Below the pieces are notes generated by a model that worked only from the letters and a program-made list of their open reading frames with translations, was not told where the DNA came from and did not search any database. Positions 60,823-64,000 of a stretch of 64,000 nucleotides of DNA are shown one piece after another. This stretch comes from SHZI01 sp031409515 (lineage in GTDB: Bacteria; Pseudomonadota; Gammaproteobacteria; Steroidobacterales; GCA-2729495). The DNA is taken from the NCBI GenBank assembly GCA_031409515.1, contig JANNXJ010000029.1:62001-126000 (forward strand). The letters run 5' to 3'. How positions within the stretch are numbered: position 1 is the stretch's first letter; every line of letters begins with the position of its first letter. Position numbers and translations under genes: made by a program.

Positions 60823-62247
60823 ATGCAACCGACCATCAAGCAAGTCAGCGGTACGCTGGCCGTGGCGCTAGCCGGCCTGCTCGCCGGCACCGCCCAGGCC
60901 GCGATACCTGCCGTGAGCGCCAGCTTCTATATCTCGGGCGCGTCTGCTGCCCGTGCCATCCCGCCGGCGATCGCGACCGAACTGTGTGATCCGGCAGTGA
61001 ACGATCGCGCCGACTACATTGATAGCGCCTCGTCCATCAACTACCGCGTCAACGTCTGCACCCTGAAAAACACCGTCGACGTTCCCACCTCCATTCGCGG
61101 CCTGAAGGTCGCGTTCTTCTCCCGGTCCCAGGGCGGCACGCTGTTCGGCATCCGGGGTATCGCCATTCCCCAGGCCATCAAGTTCATCGACGGCAGCACC
61201 TGCCCCGTGGATGATGGCATCCCAGGAGATCAGATTTGCGCCACGCTGACCGCCGACGCCGACTACACCATTCCCGATGGTGTCGGCGATGGGAAGGTTC
61301 CGGATTTTGGTCTTTCTGACGAAGAGCCGGTCTTTGGCTGCGAAGTGGCCAAGGAAAATGGCCCGATCCAGTGCACGGTGGCGGAAGTTGCTGCGCTCAA
61401 GACGGCAAAGGTCACGGCAGCACCGGTCTATCAGCTGCCCTGGACCATCCAGGCGGGTGACCAGCTGGCTACCGAACTCGGCGGCAACATCTCCTCCGTC
61501 GTCCTGGCGGGTATCTTCTCCGGTAACTATCAGTCTGTTGCCGACATCAAGTCGGCCATGGGCGTTGCCCCGCTCGTGGGTGACGATACGGAAGGCCTCA
61601 AGGTCTGCCGCCGGACCAATACGTCCGGCACCCAGGCGGGCCATTCCCACCTGTGGCTCGGCAGCGCCTACTGCGGCACCAGCACGAAGGTTGCTTCTTT
61701 TATTGATGCGACGTTCGATGACAACAACGGGGCCAACGGCTATCCGGCCAACTACACCGTTGTTGAGAACAGTTCTTCCAGTAACGTCGAGAACTGTGTC
61801 GTGAGTGTCGTGGCGGATCGCGGTCGGTCAATCGGCATCAACTCCCTGGAGAACGCGCCGAAGCCGGGTGGTGCCAACCTCTCGATCGATGGCATCGTGC
61901 CCAGCCAGCAGACTGCAGCACTGGGTACGTATCGCTGGTACGCGGAGTCCACCCTGAACTCCAACAGCGACACGATCAATAACGTCGCGGCGCTGAACGA
62001 CTTCATCAATGCTGACCTGACCGCCCGGGCGACGACCACCCAGCGGAGCCAGTTCCGGACCCTGTTCCTTGCCAACGTGCGCAACCCGGCAAAGATCGTG
62101 GCCTCGGGCCTGAATGGCATCAACGCGCTGCCGGGCTTCGGTACCCCCACGGACCCCTTCGTCGCTGCCACGCCGGTGGGCTGGACGAGCAAGTTCGTAG
62201 GCCAGGGCGGCAGCAACTGCAAGGCCCCGCTGCCGGTCTTCCCGTAA
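60823..62247 (+). CDS. Exported PBP-fold/PstS-like protein of unknown ligand
   Basis: 474 residues from the ATG at 60823 behind GGAGA; a frame 30 codons longer is not supported. Sec signal ends AQA-AIP. The mature protein starts with SASFYISGASAARAIPPAIA, resembling the ligand-loop start of PstS-like binding proteins, and is then distantly alike. It has several cysteines (LCD, VCTLKN, STCPVDDG, QICATL, GCEV, QCTV), which suggests disulfides. Similar proteins lie near two-partner-secretion genes in other proteobacteria. No ABC permease is near. It is 58 bp after the PEP-CTERM-type gene and probably in its operon. A strong terminator follows. Confidence 0.5.
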   Translation: MQPTIKQVSGTLAVALAGLLAGTAQAAIPAVSASFYISGASAARAIPPAIATELCDPAVNDRADYIDSASSINYRVNVCTLKNTVDVPTSIRGLKVAFFSRSQGGTLFGIRGIAIPQAIKFIDGSTCPVDDGIPGDQICATLTADADYTIPDGVGDGKVPDFGLSDEEPVFGCEVAKENGPIQCTVAEVAALKTAKVTAAPVYQLPWTIQAGDQLATELGGNISSVVLAGIFSGNYQSVADIKSAMGVAPLVGDDTEGLKVCRRTNTSGTQAGHSHLWLGSAYCGTSTKVASFIDATFDDNNGANGYPANYTVVENSSSSNVENCVVSVVADRGRSIGINSLENAPKPGGANLSIDGIVPSQQTAALGTYRWYAESTLNSNSDTINNVAALNDFINADLTARATTTQRSQFRTLFLANVRNPAKIVASGLNGINALPGFGTPTDPFVAATPVGWTSKFVGQGGSNCKAPLPVFP

Positions 62248-62284
62248 GTCTCACTACGTCGTGCCCAGCGATGTCTCGATACCG

Positions 62285-62315
62285 GCCGGCGCCCGAAAGG
62301 GCGCCGGCTCTTTTT
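62285..62315 (+). terminator. Rho-independent terminator after the PstS-like gene
   Basis: A perfect 10-bp stem GCCGGCGCCC/GGGCGCCGGC with a GAAA loop, followed by TCTTTTT. Confidence 0.95.
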
Positions 62316-62352
62316 GGTTCAGGCACCCACAGTCAGTCCATTTGTGACGTTT

Positions 62353-62374
62353 CCTTCACAGAAGTGTCACAGAA
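62353..62374 (+). promoter_or_regulatory. Pho-box-like direct repeat before the second PEP-CTERM-type gene
   Basis: CTTCACAGAAG is followed at 11 bp by TGTCACAGAAG (exact over TCACAGAAG). The 19-bp window from 62353 agrees with the classic PhoB consensus at 13 positions by hand alignment. It lies about 90-110 bp upstream of the start at 62465. Confidence 0.6.
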
Positions 62375-62464
62375 GTTCCCCAATGGGCCAGTAGCCTGTG
62401 GTCAGCCACAAAGGCCCATCCAAGAAAACCGACCACCCAAGAAAACAGATAAGGAATCGAATTC

Positions 62465-63232
62465 ATGAACAAGCACTTCAAGGGGCTGGCGGCCCTGTCC
62501 ACCCTGGCGATGCTGGGAGTTACGGGTGCGGAGGCATCCATCATCGCTGCCAATGCCGCGGGCGGTTCCGAGGCCGTGCTGTCCTTCGTTAACGTGGCGG
62601 GTGACTCGATCAGCCAGGACCTGGGCGAGCAGGTCGCGACGATCAATGGAGGTGATAACTACTCACTGAGCGCGGGCGTTCTCAGCTTCATCAGTGCCGC
62701 TGGCGGCATCGCCAACGTGACCTACGGCATCGTGGCCGGCAACACGACATCCCGCAACTACCTGACGTCCTCGGGCAACGCCACGTTTCTTGACGACATC
62801 ACCATTGCCAACGGGGTCAAGAGCAACTGGGCGGGTTCAATCAATGGCCTGGTAGTCAATCTGAATAACGGTGATGCCACGCCGACCTCAACCAACCTGA
62901 CCTACGGCCCCTTCGCCGCGGGTTCCGGTACCTCGAATTACCTGGACGGGGGCTACAACAACTGGGCGTCAGGTGATTTCGCCCTGGACAACCTGGCCGC
63001 GGGCAATACGACACTCTATCTTTACAACGTTGCCTTTGCCGTTGCCAACCTGGGCTCCGCCACGATTACGGGCTTCAACGGTGGTTTGTTCGCCAACCTG
63101 AACCTCTCGACCAGCCAATTGCAGATTGGGCCGACCGCTGTGGTCCCCGCGCCAGCCGCTGTGTGGCTGCTCGGCACGGCGCTCATCCCGCTGGCCCGTC
63201 GCGCCTACAAGAAGTCCCGCACCACCGCCTGA
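62465..63232 (+). CDS. PEP-CTERM-type exported protein, Pho-locus paralogue 2
   Basis: 255 residues. RBS AAGGA lies 11 bp upstream. Sec signal ends GAEA-SII. The protein is highly similar to the product at 60003 over the whole length (AAGGSEAVLSFVNVAGDSIS, YGIVAGNTTSRNYLTSSGNA), pointing to a fairly recent duplication. The tail VPAPAAVWLLGTALIPLARR is a weaker PEP-CTERM signal: the helix is interrupted by proline and the end is RRAYKKSR. It is preceded by its own Pho-box-like repeat and followed by a terminator. Confidence 0.82.
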   Translation: MNKHFKGLAALSTLAMLGVTGAEASIIAANAAGGSEAVLSFVNVAGDSISQDLGEQVATINGGDNYSLSAGVLSFISAAGGIANVTYGIVAGNTTSRNYLTSSGNATFLDDITIANGVKSNWAGSINGLVVNLNNGDATPTSTNLTYGPFAAGSGTSNYLDGGYNNWASGDFALDNLAAGNTTLYLYNVAFAVANLGSATITGFNGGLFANLNLSTSQLQIGPTAVVPAPAAVWLLGTALIPLARRAYKKSRTTA

Positions 63233-63258
63233 GCACGTTGCATTAGTCGAGACCATTG

Positions 63259-63290
63259 CCGGCGCCCCTCGGGGCGCCGGTTCTCATTTG
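63259..63290 (+). terminator. Rho-independent terminator after the second PEP-CTERM-type gene
   Basis: A perfect 10-bp stem CCGGCGCCCC/GGGGCGCCGG with a TC loop, followed by TTCTCATTT, a weak T-tract. Confidence 0.75.
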
Positions 63291-63388
63291 GGGTTCCGGT
63301 TTAACGCGCCTGCAACGTTCTTGAAACATTCCGTCGCGAGCATAGGCCGTCGGATTCCTCCCCTTAACAGCAAGCGAAACCGTACTGG

Positions 63389-64000
63389 ATGTTGTGTTCC
63401 CTTGACCGGTCTGTTGTCGCCACCTGCATGACCTGTGTGGTCATGTCGGGCGCTGCCGTTGGGCAGGAAGCCCCGGTGGCAGAGACCAAGCCACGCTTTG
63501 CTGTGCTGGAGTACCGGGTAGAGGGGAATACGGTTCTCGATTCTGTGGCGATCGAGCGCGCCGTCTATGGCCAGCTAGGCCCGGGCAAAACACTCGACGA
63601 TGTGAACGCGGCACGGGAATCACTCGAGAAGGCCTACCGCGATGCGGGCTATCCGACGGTCTTTGTCGATATACCGGAACAGTCAGTCGATGGGGGTCTG
63701 GTGCGAATCGCTGTGACCGAGGGTCGTGTTTCGACGGTCAGGATTACTGGTTCCCGGTACTACAGCAACGGCTGGATCCGGGATCAGCTGCCGGAAGTGG
63801 CGCCGGGGACTATCCCCCGTCTTGAAGCCTTTCAGGCGCAGCTCCGGGCGCTGAATGTGCGTTCCCCCGACCGCCAGCTGACTCCGGTGCTCCGGCCCGG
63901 CGCGGACCCCGGCACCGTGGAGATCGAGCTGAAAGTGCAGGACCAGCTGCCGGTCAACGGGTCCATTGCAGTCAACAACCGGAATTCTGCCAACACGACG
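63389..64000 (+). CDS. Two-partner-secretion outer-membrane transporter (ShlB/FhaC-like), 3' partial
   Basis: The frame is open to the window end (204 codons from the ATG at 63389; ATGs at 63428 and 63443 are alternatives). A stop at 63365 limits it upstream. After a short signal (ending AVG-QEA) residues about 35-115 are a POTRA_2 domain: FAVLEYRVEGNTVLDSVAIERAV, LEKAYRDAGYPTVFVDIPEQ, VRIAVTEGRVSTVRITGSRYY. A second POTRA and the start of the barrel follow (ELKVQDQLPVNGSIAVNNR). It would export a large TpsA protein, encoded beyond the window. Similar TPS pairs are phosphate-controlled in Pseudomonas (PdtA/PdtB). Confidence 0.88.
   Translation, partial: MLCSLDRSVVATCMTCVVMSGAAVGQEAPVAETKPRFAVLEYRVEGNTVLDSVAIERAVYGQLGPGKTLDDVNAARESLEKAYRDAGYPTVFVDIPEQSVDGGLVRIAVTEGRVSTVRITGSRYYSNGWIRDQLPEVAPGTIPRLEAFQAQLRALNVRSPDRQLTPVLRPGADPGTVEIELKVQDQLPVNGSIAVNNRNSANTT

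Overview
The window is a high-G+C (about two-thirds by eye), densely coded bacterial chromosome segment. A gammaproteobacterium near the Nevskiales/Steroidobacterales/Xanthomonadales is the best guess. This is inferred from the gene families (DUF1838, XdhC, omega-amino-acid transaminase, a PEP-CTERM signal of the VPVPAAVWL type) and from dispersed REP palindromes that begin with GTAG. No phage, conjugative element, CRISPR array or rRNA is visible. The only RNA gene found is a tRNA-Arg(ACG).

Layout. 1-1.9 kb: FtsX/LolC-type ABC permease (cut by the window edge) and its ATPase. 1.9-5.7 kb: three-subunit molybdenum hydroxylase resembling 4-hydroxybenzoyl-CoA reductase, including the extra [4Fe-4S] loop. 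5.7-8.4 kb: coiled-coil protein, CPBP membrane protein, GPH-type sugar symporter. 8.5-21.2 kb: three paralogous exported proteins, each with a different C-terminal sorting-type tail, interspersed with a membrane protein, a 2-oxoglutarate dioxygenase, a DUF1838 protein, an RlmN-like enzyme, a YedK-type protein, an acetyltransferase, bactofilin and a methyltransferase-like protein. 21.4-30.2 kb: tRNA, CDGSH protein, Kef-type antiporter, NmrA-like protein, glyoxalase II, MoaB, CBS protein, transaminase/alanine dehydrogenase pair, RelE-type toxin-antitoxin. 30.2-36.5 kb: MoeA, XdhC, quinone oxidoreductase, MoaA, acetoacetyl-CoA synthetase. 36.5-44 kb: PEBP protein, Lhr-type helicase, exported SDR, FAD oxidase. 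44-45.2 kb: PagL-like remnant and Doc/AbrB module. 45.3-50.7 kb: five-gene operon in which every product has an export signal (NmrA-like protein, cytochrome c/GLUG fusion, beta-propeller, two Tat-lipoprotein SDRs). 50.8-52.9 kb: SnoaL-like protein and an ars operon. 52.9-55.6 kb: lysine-catabolism pair. 55.7-57.8 kb: second DUF1838 protein, orphan 2Fe-2S subunit, cytochrome c lipoprotein. 57.8-64 kb: glycosyltransferase, PhoB, and a probable phosphate-starvation locus of two PEP-CTERM-type paralogues, a PstS-like exported protein and the start of a two-partner-secretion transporter.

How the genes fit together. Molybdenum cofactor genes (moaA, moaB, moeA) and the XdhC maturation factor serve the molybdenum hydroxylase at 1.9-5.7 kb and whatever large subunit pairs with the orphan at 56.6 kb. 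The transaminase and alanine dehydrogenase form an amino-acid deamination pair. PhoB lies beside four direct-repeat units of 11 bp that look like Pho boxes, and a similar box precedes the second PEP-CTERM-type gene.

Most notable signals. (1) GTAG-type REP palindromes sit exactly at gene ends. In one register their TAG is the stop codon of six genes. In another they are read through and append a VGAP(L/T)GAIP-type peptide. One forms the N-terminus of AacS and one lies inside the RlmN-like gene. (2) The exported Rossmann-enzyme/cytochrome operon. (3) The PhoB-linked surface/secretion locus. (4) A paralogous surface-protein family with three alternative anchoring tails, one signal peptide built over a perfect terminator hairpin, and homopolymeric T tracts.
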